Shown here piece by piece: positions 1 through 12,911 of a DNA stretch of 64,000 bases. The notes beneath the pieces were generated by a model. That model saw only the letters and a list, made by a program, of their open reading frames with translations, was not told the origin of the DNA and did not search any database. The stretch covers positions 1,086,851 through 1,150,850 of the forward strand of contig BCJJ01000011.1 of assembly GCA_039545355.1 (NCBI GenBank), written 5' to 3'. The position numbers and the translations under genes were made by a program. Numbering within the stretch: position 1 is the first letter of the stretch; the number at the start of each line of letters is the position of its first letter. Source of the stretch: Trichosporon coremiiforme (lineage: Eukaryota; Basidiomycota; Tremellomycetes; Trichosporonales; Trichosporonaceae).

Positions 1-3000
1 GGTGGAGCAACTGAAATCCCAAAGTTACCGCGGACAGCTGCGCAGAGACTGTGGTATTCTATTCGCGTGCCGGAGCGCTTGCCCCCCTTGATGCTAAGAG
101 GCAGGAAGGGTGGAGTACGCCGCCACTATACGCCGTCATGTACCCTAGTGAAAAGTCTGGAACCTGATTGACGGGCCTGGCAAGCGTGGCTGCGGCATCG
201 GTCGTGCTACTACCACCGCTTTTCACTGAGCGACCGCATGTCTACACCGCACCTGCTTGTCGGGAACGAGGCGATGATGTTCAACGGCAATCGCTCGCTA
301 AAGCCGGGAAGACGGCAGGCTCCAGACCGAACTTGGCACGGGTGACCTCGCCCGCCGAGGCTACGACCCCAGATCTCGTCCAGGTCCGGGATAACCCAGG
401 AGCCAAGGATATGCATACAACCCGCCCCACTTATGACTGCATTCCTAGCGGGAGATCAGCTCCCAGTCACGAGCTTTTCCCCGCCAACACGACGGGGGAG
501 ACGAACAAGCGAGTGCCGGGCCGCGAACCCGCCACGGAGACGTCAGGTGCCAGACATGAGACAAGAGAAGCTGCGAGTTGGGTGGCTGAAGTGGTGGAGA
601 TAGATGGAGTTTGGAGATAGGCAAAGCGAGCCTGGCCAGATGACCGCTAGCCGACAATCAAAAGCCGCCTGAAACATGGCAAGGGCTGAGGTGATGGCAA
701 CATGGCAGACGGGTGTGGCCGTCGTGCCGTCAGCCAGCGTCTCCGTCCAGTGGTCCGCGTCTAACGGAGGAACGGAGTTGCGGCTAGCTGGCAGGCCGCC
801 GGAGGGGCAGAGGGTCGTCGCAGAAGGGCACATCTGACAGGGCCAGTAGGGCAGCTGCGGGTCTCGACATAGCGACAGCCGGCAATCTCGACATCATCAT
901 GTCTCGACTCGAGGACATGACTCCGTCGACCGTCACCAGCTAGCCCCGGAGTTTCAAGTTGACGCGTGTCGCGTACGAACAAGTCGTGTATCGCTTGTCT
1001 CGTGCCTTGTAATTGTACTGACTGTAAGCGATCCGGTGAGCGTGCCCGCAACCTGGTCTCATGGTCAGTGGTACAGCGATCAGGGCTCGGTTGTTAGCGG
1101 CGAGATTGTAACGGCCGGCGGTCGGGGGGAACCGCGTCCGCGTCTGCTTGAGCAGCACCGAGAATGTGCGAGGACCAGACAGGAACTGTCCAGAGGGGGG
1201 AAGATGACCTGAGTAGGCTTGGGAAGGGGAAGCAAGGGATGAGTATGGCCGGCTAGGAGTTGGATGACGTCACGGCATGGCACGATAGCCCGCCTGAACA
1301 GTCGGCTGGGGCTAAGACTGTGCCCAGGTACGCTATTCAGTAATCCCTTTACGAGATGGATTTGGAAGGGCTGCAACGCGACGACGCGTAGAGCTGGGAT
1401 CTGTGGCGTCGGTGGCGCTGAACGAGGAAGGCGGGATGTGTGATTGCAGAATGCAGAATGTGGACATTGACGCGTTCTGGTGCGCCAGCATTCCCGTGCC
1501 GAGTCCATGTCTGCTTGTGGCCGGGACCAGAGCATGGCTTGCGGGGAAGCGCACAAGCTGCGAGGGACTGCTTCCCAGCCGAAAAGGAGCAGAGGACGAG
1601 AGCGCGGGAACCTGACCGGAAGTGGGACCTTAGCATTGAATTGACGCCCGGCCCCGCAGGACCGCGTAGGGCTGCCAGTGCAACATATCTCATCTGCGAC
1701 GCGCGCAAGAGTCCCCCGCATGCGCAGCACGAGGCACGCGCAGTGGTCTGTGCACGACCAACCTGCGGGCCAGCAGACCGGAATAGCTGGTCTTCTGGAG
1801 TCAGGAGCGCCTCTGGAGTCAGGACACAAGTCGGCGCTGCAGGGGTTAGCTACGTCGGTGGCGTTGTGGAGATGGGCTGGGCCGTGATGGTGCGGGTGCT
1901 GGGAAAGCAAACAAGCTTACTTTGTAGATTGCAGAATAAGCTTCTGATCACCTGTCTCGAGGGCACTTGCTCAACGCGGCTGGGTACCTCAACGCAGCGT
2001 AACAGCTGAACAGTCTCTTCAGTTATCCAGACGCGCATGGGGCGCCCATTCAACCTCATCGCGCCATTGCCACGAACAAAGGTTGCCTGATTGAATTGGG
2101 CCTTACATGTCTCTTCCTTCCCCCACATGCCTGTTGCCGGAGGCGTGAGCCGGTCCCGGGCCGGAGCAGATCTTACGCTCGTTGCGGCTTACCGCTCACG
2201 ATCATGGTTCGGTACGGCACTCACTTAGTTTTCAGTGCAATCAGTGCGTGGTTACGGCAAAGCTAGCGAACCTTCCTCGATGTGGCGATGAGAAGTATAC
2301 CGGAACACCTTCCTGGGTGCCTCGGGATCTTTGGCACTAGCGTGGATCGGAGAGAAGTTGGAGTCCAGATGGAGCGCGAGACAGTTGGCTCCAACTGTTG
2401 CGTCTAGCGCGCGGAAATGCGAGCATGGCATAAAGGGCAAGTCGTAAATGACGGTTAGTGTGAAGCTTCCTTCCTGGAGGTGTCATGTCCATTGTGTCAG
2501 TGTGCCATGGTGAGGCGCGCGTGTCTCCCACGCTGTGCGGCGTTTGAGTTGAAGCAGATGTTTGCGATGAGGTATGCACAAGAGGATCTGGAGCGTGCGG
2601 GCACGTCTCTGAGATGCGGTCTCCGAGGTGGACGATAGCGAGCAGGGGTCGGTAGCGCTGACCATCGTTATGTCATGGTGTTATATCTCCGAGGGGCGCG
2701 CTCATCAACACAACCATCGCCATGGCCGACCGATGCCGTTGTTGGACCGAGCCCGTGCCGCGACTGAATGGGACGGCCAAGCCGAAAGAGTATGCACTCT
2801 CCCGGCTCAGCCCGCTTGTATCCTATATGCCGGCAGCACGCCAGAAGCTGGAGAAAGTCTGTGCAAGGCAGCTGGAGGCTGTTGCTCATGCACGCGACCT
2901 GACCCGAGCGCTGCAGTGAGGGAGACGGACACTTTGGTCCTGTTAAGCTGTCTTCTCCTTGTGCCTGGGCTTGTTTTATCCTTGGCTGACAATGGAAACC

Positions 3001-5294
3001 TGGGCAATGTCGCTTGGTTACCACGCCCAAGCATGTCCAGCACCCTTCCTCTCGCTCACCACTGGCTCTTCCTCAGATCTATGCTTTCAGTCGCTGGCTC
3101 GCTGCCCGATGCGCATCCTCTGCCACTGTTCTCTAGCCGTCTGGGACAGAGCCAACAACCCTAGTTGGGCAACGAAATCGATGTGGACGTGCCGTAGTGT
3201 CCGAGGCTTCGTCTCTCCGCATGAATTTGGGAGCGCGACGCCTCGTGCCTGTGTTGCTCATGTTTAGGTCACCATTCTTGAGGTCTAAGGGCTGCATCAA
3301 GATCCCAAGGGACGTGCTGGTGAGTTGGGGAGTTGAGTTAAGCCTTTGTGGTTCCTAGGACGTTACATGTCGCCTACGCAAGGGTTATCGCAGTCATCGC
3401 AGTTGCAGTGCTAGAAATGTCTTGCATTCTGGAATCGCCTCCTCCGCTGGGTACAGACGGACTGATGTCACAGTGTAGATATAAACGAGTGCCTATCAGC
3501 ATAGACTAGCACGACCTGAGTCAAATCCAGAAGCTAGTACGTATGTCTGGTGGATAGAGGAGAAGTGATGCGATTGCGCTTGGCGAGGAATTGTGAGTGA
3601 CCAGTGGTCATTCAGTGTCAGGTGGTCAGGAAGTCGCTGAGGTGAGATCTGAGGAACGGAGGTGAGGCGGGCACCGGGCGAGACAAGCCACGGAGCCAAC
3701 TGGTCTTCAGCCCTTGAGGCCTCGCGAAAGCCGAGGGATCCCAGTGACCGCAACAGGGGGATGGTGTAATGGTGTCGCGTACGCAGCATTCGGAGGCATA
3801 GCTTATGTACGCTGCATACAGTTCGACACAACTCATCTGTGCATGTTTAGGCTTTGATCGAAGACGGCGTCCCCCTTCGTGCAGAACTTTGCGAAGCGTC
3901 TCGCCCCCGTGTTAGCCTTTGTTGGTATCGTCAGAAAGGAGAATTCGTGACGAAGCAGGATACAATGAAAGGCATGAAGGCGAGTCAAAGGTGTATGAAT
4001 GAATGGGCACTGACCGAGAGAAGCGAGAGGAAGCGACATTACAGACGTTGCGAGCACAACGCCTCGGGCAGACAGCATTTCGAAGCTCGGGCGGCGAGGC
4101 CCAGGCTGCAACTCGATATGGGCTAGTCCCGGGTGTGATGGGAGTGGATAGGTGTTTATTCAATTCAAAATGTGACTTGATGTGGATTGCATGCGAGTCA
4201 ACAAACAAGGTTTGCCCAAGCCTGGGTCGCTGCCCCTGCCCTTTCCCTGTGCACCCTGGGCCGCTGGGGCATGCTCACGCGCAGACGCGCGCAAGCGCGG
4301 TTCCAGAGATGTCGAGCGATGTGAATGCCGGCATGGCGCCCAAGGCCCAAGAGAATGCAGGGCTTTCGCGCATCCCCAAGACATTCGTTCTGTGCTCACC
4401 TCATACCGTAGCCCACCATAGCCAGCCCGTAGCCGTGGCGTTCCTTTCCCCAAATGATTCAGGTTCGTACGATACTGTCCTGCCCGGTCCTGGGCCTGAT
4501 GGGCGTTCGGGTGCCAGGCGCGTCGACCTGACATGTCTTGTGTCCTTGCTTCCTGACCGCAGGCCGTCCACACCTTGGGGGTGGGAGACGAGTGGGTGAA
4601 TGCAGACTGCAAGGTCTGGGTCGCCTGGACGCCATGGCGTGCCTTAGATGGGAAGATGAAACGCTCGCAGAGCGAACTAGCTCTCACACAAGAGGCAAGC
4701 TCTCATCTCGCCTGCCGAGCCGACAAGCCTGCAGCCCGCAGCCTGCAGAGCCAAGGGCCGGTAGCTCTAACCTGGGTGACCACGGTTTGTCGCCTGGGCA
4801 GCCCCTGCAACCGTCGCCTGCGTCGGCTGAGCACACAACTCCTCTCCTTTCAGGCGCTGCGGCCTGCCGCGCCGCGCCGCTCGTCGTCTAAAGTCCTAAG
4901 TCGTCCGGTCATGTGGAGCGCAGGTATCCAGGCGAGCGCGGCGCGGCGACGAAGCTGCGAAGGCGACCAAGACCAGAACAAGCCAAGCAGCCAGCCAGTC
5001 TGGAAGTCCTGCTGATGTGATGTGATTCATAAAGGTGGGTGCCATGATGTTTGCGTTGGGTCTTCCTTTCCTTCTTTCCTTACACTCACCCACGCTACCT
5101 GCAACAACAACTAGAAACACCTAACACTCCTTGATCCCTACGTGACACACGCCCGACACCCGAAGAACAACAAGAACATTGCTTCATCCCCAATCCCGCT
5201 TCCCTATTTGACATCATCCCACACCGCTACCCACTCGACCCAACAACACACCAATACCACCATCAACTACCGTCGCCGCAGCTCGGATCTCGCA
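1..5294. other. gene-free stretch, nothing supported
   Basis: Both strands carry only scattered open frames under about 280 codons. Their translations are Arg/Ser/Cys-rich and look like chance frames in GC-rich DNA, with no domain motif and no chain of spliceable exons in consistent phase. A few isolated acceptor-like strings (for example a CTGAC branch plus CAG near 4548-4554 and a pyrimidine run plus CAG near 4845-4854) could belong to a 5'-UTR intron of the downstream gene or to a non-coding RNA, but I could not pair them with a convincing donor. The last 250 bases become C/A-rich like the 5' leaders of other genes here. Confidence 0.5.
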
Positions 5295-6506
5295 ATGATC
5301 CAAGCATCAACGCCAACGCCACGCCCCCCTCCGGTCTCGCGCCAGATCGCATTCGATGCCTCAACACCACTACCTCTTGCGCCGAGGTCACCGACGCTGC
5401 CGAAGAACCATCCCTTCGCGAACTCGCTGGGGCGGTCGCGCTCCAACTCTAACGTATCCGGCCGCTCAGGTTCGGCTTTCGAGAAGGAGAAGGAGAGTGT
5501 TTACTCGTCCTCCTCGACGTCAACAACAACGATCCGCACGCCTCCAACGCCAGCTGTCCAGCTCCCACCCGCGCTTCGCTCATCACCACCGCCGCGGAGT
5601 CCGCTGTCGTTAGCTGCTGCTCTTCCACCAGCGGGCCCGCCACCAAAGTCACCCTCCAAGTCTTCGTGGCGCAAGAAGCCGAGTATCACGATTCCGTTCC
5701 GCAAGGTATCTTCCTCTGTCTCAGCCGGCAGCACACCGACGAGCGCCACCAGCTCCAAGCCGGTACCAGCTTACTCCTCAAGCAGCCAGACGCAGAGCGC
5801 TCCGGCACAGGTCGAGCTGGTCTTTGACTCGGTGTTTGAGGAGGATGACGTCGCTCGTGAGGTGCGCCAGCACTCGCGCTACTCAACGAGAGAACGCAGC
5901 GTCTCGGCGCGCAAGTCCGTTGGCTCACTGGCGAGCACTGTATCGAGTCCCATCAAGACTCCCCGCGATGACGACTGGCTCGGCACTCCTCCGCCGCTGC
6001 CACCGATGCAGGAGCTTGCTCGCGAGTTCTCTGGCCTGGGACTCAACATTGAGCCGCCTGCCGCCAAGAGCCCTCCGACGCCCTCGGCTGCAACGCCGAT
6101 CCCGACCCCGAGCGTTCGTTCTGGCATGCCGCCGCCGAGCGGCCGCACGCCGTCCACGACGTACCCGCAGCCGTACTATGCTTCGCCTCCAAACGCATTG
6201 TTGCAGATGCGACGGCCCAGTGCCCCGCACCCCTTCTACGCTGGTCCGCCGCCAGAGGAGGAGCGCCAGCGCCCTCGCTCCCAGCCGCACCCCAAGCCGG
6301 AGCGACACCACACGCACCCGCCTCCGTCGTTCGCCGGACACCACCAACGCAGCCACAGTGAAGCTGGTGCCATGATGGCCTCGAACTGCAGCCAGCACAG
6401 ACCGAGCAAGAGCCTCATGGAGCTCGACTTCCTGAACCAGACCCGCAGCAAGGGATACATGTTTGGCAGCGTCAAGAGCCGCCTGCGCACCATCGAGGAC
6501 GAGTAG
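5295..6506 (+). CDS. Ser/Pro-rich low-complexity protein, 403 aa, unknown function
   Basis: I do not recognise this protein. It is a single open exon; I chose the ATG at 5295 because the open frame reaches further upstream only through a C/A-rich stretch that looks like a 5' leader and has no other ATG in frame. The sequence is dominated by Ser, Pro, Thr and Arg with short SPxK- and RSxS-like segments typical of phosphorylated disordered proteins. A basic patch (about residues 125-140) and an acidic patch with a VFEEDDV string (about 180-190) interrupt the low complexity. The last 25 residues (SLMELDFLNQTRSKGYMFGS, then a basic KSRLR and an acidic end) look more structured and may be the conserved element. 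There is no signal peptide or membrane segment. Codon usage and continuity make it a real gene; any function would be a guess. Confidence 0.75.
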   Translation: MIQASTPTPRPPPVSRQIAFDASTPLPLAPRSPTLPKNHPFANSLGRSRSNSNVSGRSGSAFEKEKESVYSSSSTSTTTIRTPPTPAVQLPPALRSSPPPRSPLSLAAALPPAGPPPKSPSKSSWRKKPSITIPFRKVSSSVSAGSTPTSATSSKPVPAYSSSSQTQSAPAQVELVFDSVFEEDDVAREVRQHSRYSTRERSVSARKSVGSLASTVSSPIKTPRDDDWLGTPPPLPPMQELAREFSGLGLNIEPPAAKSPPTPSAATPIPTPSVRSGMPPPSGRTPSTTYPQPYYASPPNALLQMRRPSAPHPFYAGPPPEEERQRPRSQPHPKPERHHTHPPPSFAGHHQRSHSEAGAMMASNCSQHRPSKSLMELDFLNQTRSKGYMFGSVKSRLRTIEDE

Positions 6507-7752
6507 GCTATCTCAGTTTTGTATCTATCACTATTATCTAGCACTGTATCACCACCATCACTTAGCATCATGTATTGCACCATCTTTCGCATCGGCACTC
6601 TTGGAGCAGGCGGCCGCCTCGCCCGGATGCGACGATCCGACGATCCGAGGCGCCGTTGGGGCGCTCGCAGGCGTTATCGTGCGACAATTGGTGCACCGGC
6701 TTGTCTCGATAGTTGTATAGTACGATAGGAGTGCGGCAGGTGGGTCGGCTCCGCCTCGTAATTCACATTGCGCACATTGGGGAGCTGGGGACATTGCACT
6801 TCGAGGATATCGGCCCATGCTGCATTTGCCTTCATTTTGCGCGCATTTCATGAAGGCGTCCAAGCTGCCGAGATTGCGGTCCCAAGCTGAACCCCACCTG
6901 CGCAATTAGCGCAGGGCGGAAGTCGTTATCTTGCATTGAAAAGTGAGACTCGGGCACATCAGCGCCATCACGCGTCACGCTCGCATCATCGCATCATCGC
7001 ATCATGCATGCATACCTCAGCCACACTATGTATGTCATGGCCTCTCCCCTGCCCGAGCTCGCTCGATCGCAGAGCTTCACAGCGCGCAGCTTGGCACGCT
7101 CCATTGAGCCCGTCTCGTCTCTGTTCACTCCACTCGAATCCTCGGCCCGCCACAAGCCATTCCTCCTTCCGGTCTCTGCTCCACCATACCGGTCCAGCGG
7201 GCGACATCGGGCAGCACCGGGGTTTGCCCTTCGGGCACAGAAGTCTGCAGGCCGTCAAGGCGAGGGGCAGACTGCTCCACCGCCGAACCCAAGTGCGATC
7301 GGCGGGAGTGCCTGCTGGCCCATATTACTTGCCGACCTGTTCCTTGCCGGAAACCGGGTCTGGTGATCATTGTGAAACACCCCCTTGCTGGCCGTCATCT
7401 TCATGTCGGCATGTACAGATCTGGTTGCGGATCGATGCGGATCGCCACCGGGCCGGCGCGCCCCGGATCCCTTCATGTCATGTGCAGGAAGTCCTGCGAT
7501 GGAAGGTGATAGTTGACGAAAAGCGGAGGTCGTGAGAGGTCTGGACGTGGGCGTAAGTTGGAGGAAGACGGTGGTGGAGGTGACGATCGGCCGCCGGGGG
7601 GCGGATGCTGTTCCCGGCTGATCCTGCCAATGACTCGCGGAAAGTCCGTGCCTCAGCTCGGCTGGAAGTCGACGTAGTCCATGGCCGTCGAGACGCAACA
7701 GCCGTCCCTCGTATGCGTGTCATCCATCTCTCACACGATCACAACAGTACGC
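6507..7752. other. intergenic region, convergent
   Basis: This lies between the stop of the Ser/Pro-rich gene (+) and the stop of HEM4 (-). No coding frame is supported. It holds a small imperfect CGCATCAT repeat near 6982-7005 and otherwise nothing I can name. Confidence 0.5.
6982..7005. repeat. short tandem repeat, CGCATCAT-type
   Basis: The octamer GCATCATC is repeated about three times in a row and runs into GCATGCAT. It is a microsatellite in non-coding DNA with no evident role. Confidence 0.7.
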
Positions 7753-8632
7753 CTATAGATGTCTGGCGTCTGCGGCCTGGATCGCCTTGAGCAAGCCTTC
7801 CGAGTCTGGCGTCTCAGCGACGGCTTCGACACGCAGCCCTTGTTCGCGAAGATACCCCTCCGTCGTCCTTCCGATGGCAGCGATCTTGATCCTCGGTCCA
7901 GTTCCGCGCGGCTTTGCGACAACGCTTAGGTCCCATGGCAGCTGGCACCTGCCCTCCAACACAGGCAGGACGCACGCGGCGCTGCTGGGCGAGAAAAATG
8001 CAGCCCAGCCTTCCGACAGCTCCCCGAGCGACGACGGAAGCGACGCGGAACATGCAGTCTCGTAGACCTGCACTCTCGTTAACCGGCGCCCAGCACTCGT
8101 CAGAGCCTCAGACAGGAGCGGAAGAGTCTTGTCACCCGTCAGTACGAGGTAGGGCCCGTATTCTTCATGCCGCGGCGCGGCGTTCAGGATAATTGGTGCA
8201 AGGCCCGCGGCATTCACGGCTGTTCCTCCTTCTGTCGGCCGCCACGTCGTATCGAGAGAGTGCGAGTCGAAGACGGTAGCGACCGTACTCCCGGGTGCAT
8301 AAAATGGAACCGAGGACCACGGCTCTGTGCATCAGCTCGAGGTCAGATGGGTTACAGCTGCTCAAATCTAACACGAGATACTACTCACCGAAGATTTCCG
8401 AAGGATAGCGCTGCGCATCCTTCACCGCCAAGCACCAGGCTTCCGCGGCCCGCCGCGATGTGATGAGAGCCGCCTCCCATCTTCCGCCTCCCGCAGCCAG
8501 GATCGGCGCCAACCCCTCCGGGAGCAGCACATCGTCGAGTGCCTGCACCGAGCGGGGGGTGTACCCTGCCGACTTGAAAGCAGCATTGTATGGATCCGAC
8601 TCGGACGGCGTGCGGAAGAGCAGGACCTCCAT
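7753..8632 (-). CDS. HEM4: uroporphyrinogen-III synthase
   Basis: This is the haem pathway enzyme that cyclises hydroxymethylbilane to uroporphyrinogen III in the cytosol. Two exons, 8389-8632 and 7753-8324, are joined by a 64-nt GT-AG intron with the phase preserved, giving 271 aa, the usual eukaryotic HemD size. The N-terminus MEVLLFRTPSESDPY followed by an LxxVLLPEGL-like segment fits the first half-domain. The second exon carries the YLVLTGDK string, a WAAFFSPSSA string, and IAAIGRTTEGYLREQGL, matching the HemD signatures (FTS-type loop and the IG.T.A.L...G motif). The family is poorly conserved, so the call rests on this pattern of short motifs and on length. A perfect TCACGTGA palindrome lies about 105 bp upstream of the ATG. 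It has no close neighbour of related function. Confidence 0.88.
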
Positions 8633-11600
8633 GCTGCTCGCTGCGGTGAGTTGGTGAGGTGAGTGGACGTGAGTACGGTGCCGGACTCCGAAATGCGGAC
8701 GTCACCTCCACCGGCGCGGCCTCCACCGCGAGCGTGGTCACGTGATGCCTTCACGCAGCCTCCACCGTCGCCACTGTTGTTGACAATGTTTTGATCCTCC
8801 TGTCATCAACCGATCGAGGAAGACAAGCTTACCATGTTCAAACAGCAAGAACACGCCCTCTCATTGCTATCAAGATATTACCAGAATACTCTCAGTGCGC
8901 AATGTTGACCTCCGCTTCACTTGCGGGTTACCCATCCAGCCCCAGCCAGCGCGGAGCTCGACTCCGCCCACCTACAGACTGACGAAAACGGCATCTTGTG
9001 CCACGGTCTCTGGGTTTCCCACTAATCGCAGGCACGCTCCACACCGCATCGCATTTAGCATCAAGGATAATGTACGCGTGAAGTTGAACGTTAGCCAACG
9101 TCAGAGGCTGCGCTCGGCGCAGCCGAGTGGCACCTGACCTCGCCAAGTTTCACATGACACCGCCGTGACTACGGAGCATACCGCAGTCCGGAATCCGGCA
9201 ACCTGACACGGAATGCTGGAAAGCGATCAACAAGGGCATGCGCACTGCAGGATCAATGGCTGTGTAGTAGATCCTGCTGATGTTGCGGTGCCACTACTCC
9301 CGGATCTCAGTGCTCCGCCGGAAATTGGGCTTGAAGCAAGCTCCGACGGACTGTATTGGAATCTACTGCTTCCAAGCAACGACAGGTTGGCCTGTTCTCC
9401 TCGCGAATGAGCTTGCGAGCCCTCGACTCTGGGTGGCATTTTAATATGTTGACAGGGGAACGGAACCGCGGCGTCGACCGCTCGCACAGCGTCGTTCGCG
9501 CCACCGACGCGAATGAGGTCCGGGGCGTACGTCTTACGGCCTCGCTGCTGCACCGGCGAGATCACCTCTCGTCCTCTTGCGCTGCGACGCAACCCGGCAT
9601 CTTGCACTGCGGATCCGCCAAGCACCGTCATCACAGCTGACTGGTGGTGGCCTCAGACGAACTTCGGTGTCTACAGCACTGAAGCGCTATAACCCCGCTG
9701 TTCGGCGGCGCCCGCAAACGTGGCCAAGCGCTCGCTCGTACTCACCGCATCGAGCAACTGTTCCAACGGAGATGGCAGGCCGGCGCTGCAGTCTCTCCCT
9801 GCCCAATGGCCGCCTCCAATCTATCACTCGTTGCAGCGTTCTCCCGCTATTCGCAGCAACAAGCTGAAAAAACCCTTCGGAAGCGCCACCTGCCACCACC
9901 CATGAAGATGGACGCACCGAGCTTTACGATGGCACAGACCAGGAAGCGGTGGGCATTCGACTTGTGTAATTGGTACGACGGCACGAGTATCAATGCCAAG
10001 ATGGAGCACAGCGCACAGGCCCCATGGGACCCAGGTGTGCCTGAACTTTGCCCCCACTCGCAATTGAAACGTGCGCTGGGCTGGCAGCGGCGCAGCTCGG
10101 CTTTGCACGGATCTGCACAGTGCGAGATGCAGGTGCATCGCATCCCCAGATCGGACGGTACACAAGTGGGTATAACGAGTGAGGTCAAGTTTGGGTCAAG
10201 CGTGAAACTGTCTCGGAACCGGAGGGGAAGACCGTTGTTTGGTTCCCCTAGCCAGGTCGCACTGCACTTTCGAGCTGCGTAACGCACAGCTTTTGCGGAC
10301 AACCGGCCCGGATCTACTATCTTGGTCGTTGGATGTCGGCCGAGCCCAGTGCAAAGAAGCATGTGGTGTCTGGTGCATGGTGTGCAGACCGATGCCGAAA
10401 GATAGGAGCTACATTAAGCTCACTGGGTGTCAGGCGTTCTATTCTAGGTGGATCGCGGCACGCCGAGCCGCACTAAGGTCAGCAGCGTCAGCCGAGCGGC
10501 GGGGTGATCTGCCCGTTTTTCCCCATTCTGGACTACACGCTACGGCTGGCTTGACGCCGCCCGGTCCACGTGAAGCCCACCTGAAGCCGTGGTGTCTGCA
10601 GACGAAGCTAGAGAGAGCCAGCGCAGCGGCTGAGGGTGAGATCTGGTGAGATCTACCATTCCGTTATCGCGATCAAATCTGAGCAATCTCCGTATCGCGG
10701 AGCCGAAATGCAACTCATCGCTAGATCGTCGCTGTCCTTACGGCCGACTGGTGAGACCGAGATGATCGACCCGGGTCTGGGAACCCATGCGTTGCCTACG
10801 CTATCCAGCTGCGTGTCAGCGGCCCGGATGATCGCTCCTCGTACCTTGGACGTCAGTCAAGCCCCGTATCCCGCTCCAGCAATACGTGGCCTGTGGCGGG
10901 TGGGGGTATGAAGGTACGAGGTTGTGGGCTGGTCAGCCACTGCGCCTCGTCGCCCGTTGAACGCCAGTGGACCCAGGCTGAGCCACATTGGGCTGGCCTG
11001 GATCGCGAGATGACGCTCGTCCCTCCTCGCCACTGAGCATCTGTGTACCAATGGCGCCTGACCAGTGCGACCATCGCTTCTCCGACGAACATCTCCCATG
11101 GTGGGACTGAGCATTGAACTTGGGTTGGCACATATAAGCATGCACAGTGACACCAAGTTGTGCACATGAGCCGATGCACTGCACATTCTGCAAATTCATC
11201 CAGCCTAACTGCTGCGCCGCACTGCCGTCATCGCCTGGGACTGAACAAACCGGGGAAAGAGCAATGTAGGCGCCGTTACGCGTGCTGCGGGTGCGCTATG
11301 TCTAGCTACTGTTCCCAAGCTCCATGCTCCGATGTCCGAGTGGCCGAGTACTCTCCAGTTTAACAGGCTTGCTCGGTCAGTCGATCGAGAGGATATTTAG
11401 ATACGAGTGCCCGAGCGATATGCGAGCTACTCTTCCCCCCTTTCGACATCCTCGCACTTCCACTCACAGTCTGCCAAGCTAAGCAGACGATCCCCACGTA
11501 CTCACGCTCATTTCCCTCGATACTCTCCGGCTCTCGGCATCCGCGGCCCAAACTTGCACTTTTGCCCCGCGACTGCTCGACTGCTCGACGGTTTACCCTC

Positions 11601-12911
11601 GACCCTCCGTTTCCAGCGAGCCGGCTCACTGGACACCTCACATATCGCATTGCGCAGCTGCCAAAGCACGAGTGACATCACAGCTCCGGCGCTAGTCACC
11701 TGACGTTCTGACGTGCGCGCTCTTGACGACTGGCGAGCTTGTCTAGTTGGCTGTCGGGTTTCACGTTTGCGCAATCCGGTACCTTTTGGCTTGGACGCCA
11801 GCGACTAGCACGGCAAGCGTACACAATACACAACGTGCTGCTGCGTAATCTCGACCACTGGTGCGACGAGTGCCGGCAGGTGTGTGGTGATTAGTGGCAT
11901 TCGTGCCTGACCTCCTGTACCGGTGGAGATGGGGCAGCGGCCGAGACATAGAGCCAGAGGACGCAAGTGAAATTTTGGCTTGTTTTGGCTTATTTGGGCG
12001 GCTGCGTGCATGCTTTTTCGCCCAGAATAGGATTTTTGGGAGAGTCTCAAAGTGATAGGAGTGGAGGACAGAGCTGCGAAGGCTATCGTTGGAATTTGAA
12101 TTCAGGAGTCACCAGGAGCCTATACGCCTTTGCACGCATTGCACGCTTCGCGCTTGGCTGGCCGTCACTGGCCCCAGGGCTCATTTAGATCGGCGAAGGC
12201 GCAGTCAACCGCAGGCGGCGGCACCACACGGCCCGCATGCGCACTCCCGATAGAATGCCGCGGACAACGGCACCCCGCAGCACTACCTGCCCCAGCACAG
12301 CCAACAGCACAGGCCAAGCGTCCGGTGTCGGCGGTATGGAGATGCCGAGCGGCAACAGCTTGGGCACAGCGGGGTACGACGAGGAAGACGACGCAGCATG
12401 GTACGCATGGTGGAGCGGGGCTGATGCAAGGGGCGCAAAGGAGGCTGCATCCACGGTAGGGGGAGTTTCTGAGGAGTTGAGGGGAAGGCCCAGCTGGCCC
12501 CGCCAGCCCAGCCAGCCCAGGTCGGCCCAGGGCGCGGAGCCTAATTGCGGTCAAGCTCAGGGTGGGCTCGATCCCAGCAAGCTCAAGTCTTCCTCTGCCT
12601 GCGCTGGCACGCATGGCACGGCTGGTGCTGGCTGCGCTGGCTGCTCCGACTGCGCACCACGGCCACCACAAAGGCTCGCACAGCACGCACAGCCAACCCT
12701 GCCCCTCACTCAGACTCTGCAACTCAACCTTCAAACTAATCGTCAACATCCACAACCCCCTTTTCCCATCGACCACCGCTCTACCTCCTTTGCAACCGCA
12801 CACCTCCTCTCTCACCTCTTCCTCAAGCGAAACACATCCCACCTCGTTCGCCGTGCATCCACATCAGACCTCGCCACCTTCCTTCCCTCCCAAGACCTCG
12901 ACACACCACCA
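8633..12911. other. 4.3-kb gene-free divergent intergenic region
   Basis: The region separates HEM4 (-) from the glycosyltransferase gene (+). I find no frame with protein-like sequence except a GC-rich open frame from 12237 that runs in frame into the glycosyltransferase. The last 250 bases are C-rich and look like a 5' leader. A second CACGTG element lies near 10567. The region is far larger than most intergenic gaps here and may hold a non-coding transcript, but I cannot define one. Confidence 0.45.
8738..8745. promoter_or_regulatory. E-box palindrome TCACGTGA upstream of HEM4
   Basis: This perfect 8-bp palindrome contains CACGTG, the core bound by Cbf1/USF-type bHLH factors in fungi. It sits about 105 bp before the HEM4 start codon. 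The binding role is inferred from sequence only. One chance copy of this octamer is expected in a window of this size, and two are present, both in promoters. Confidence 0.4.
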
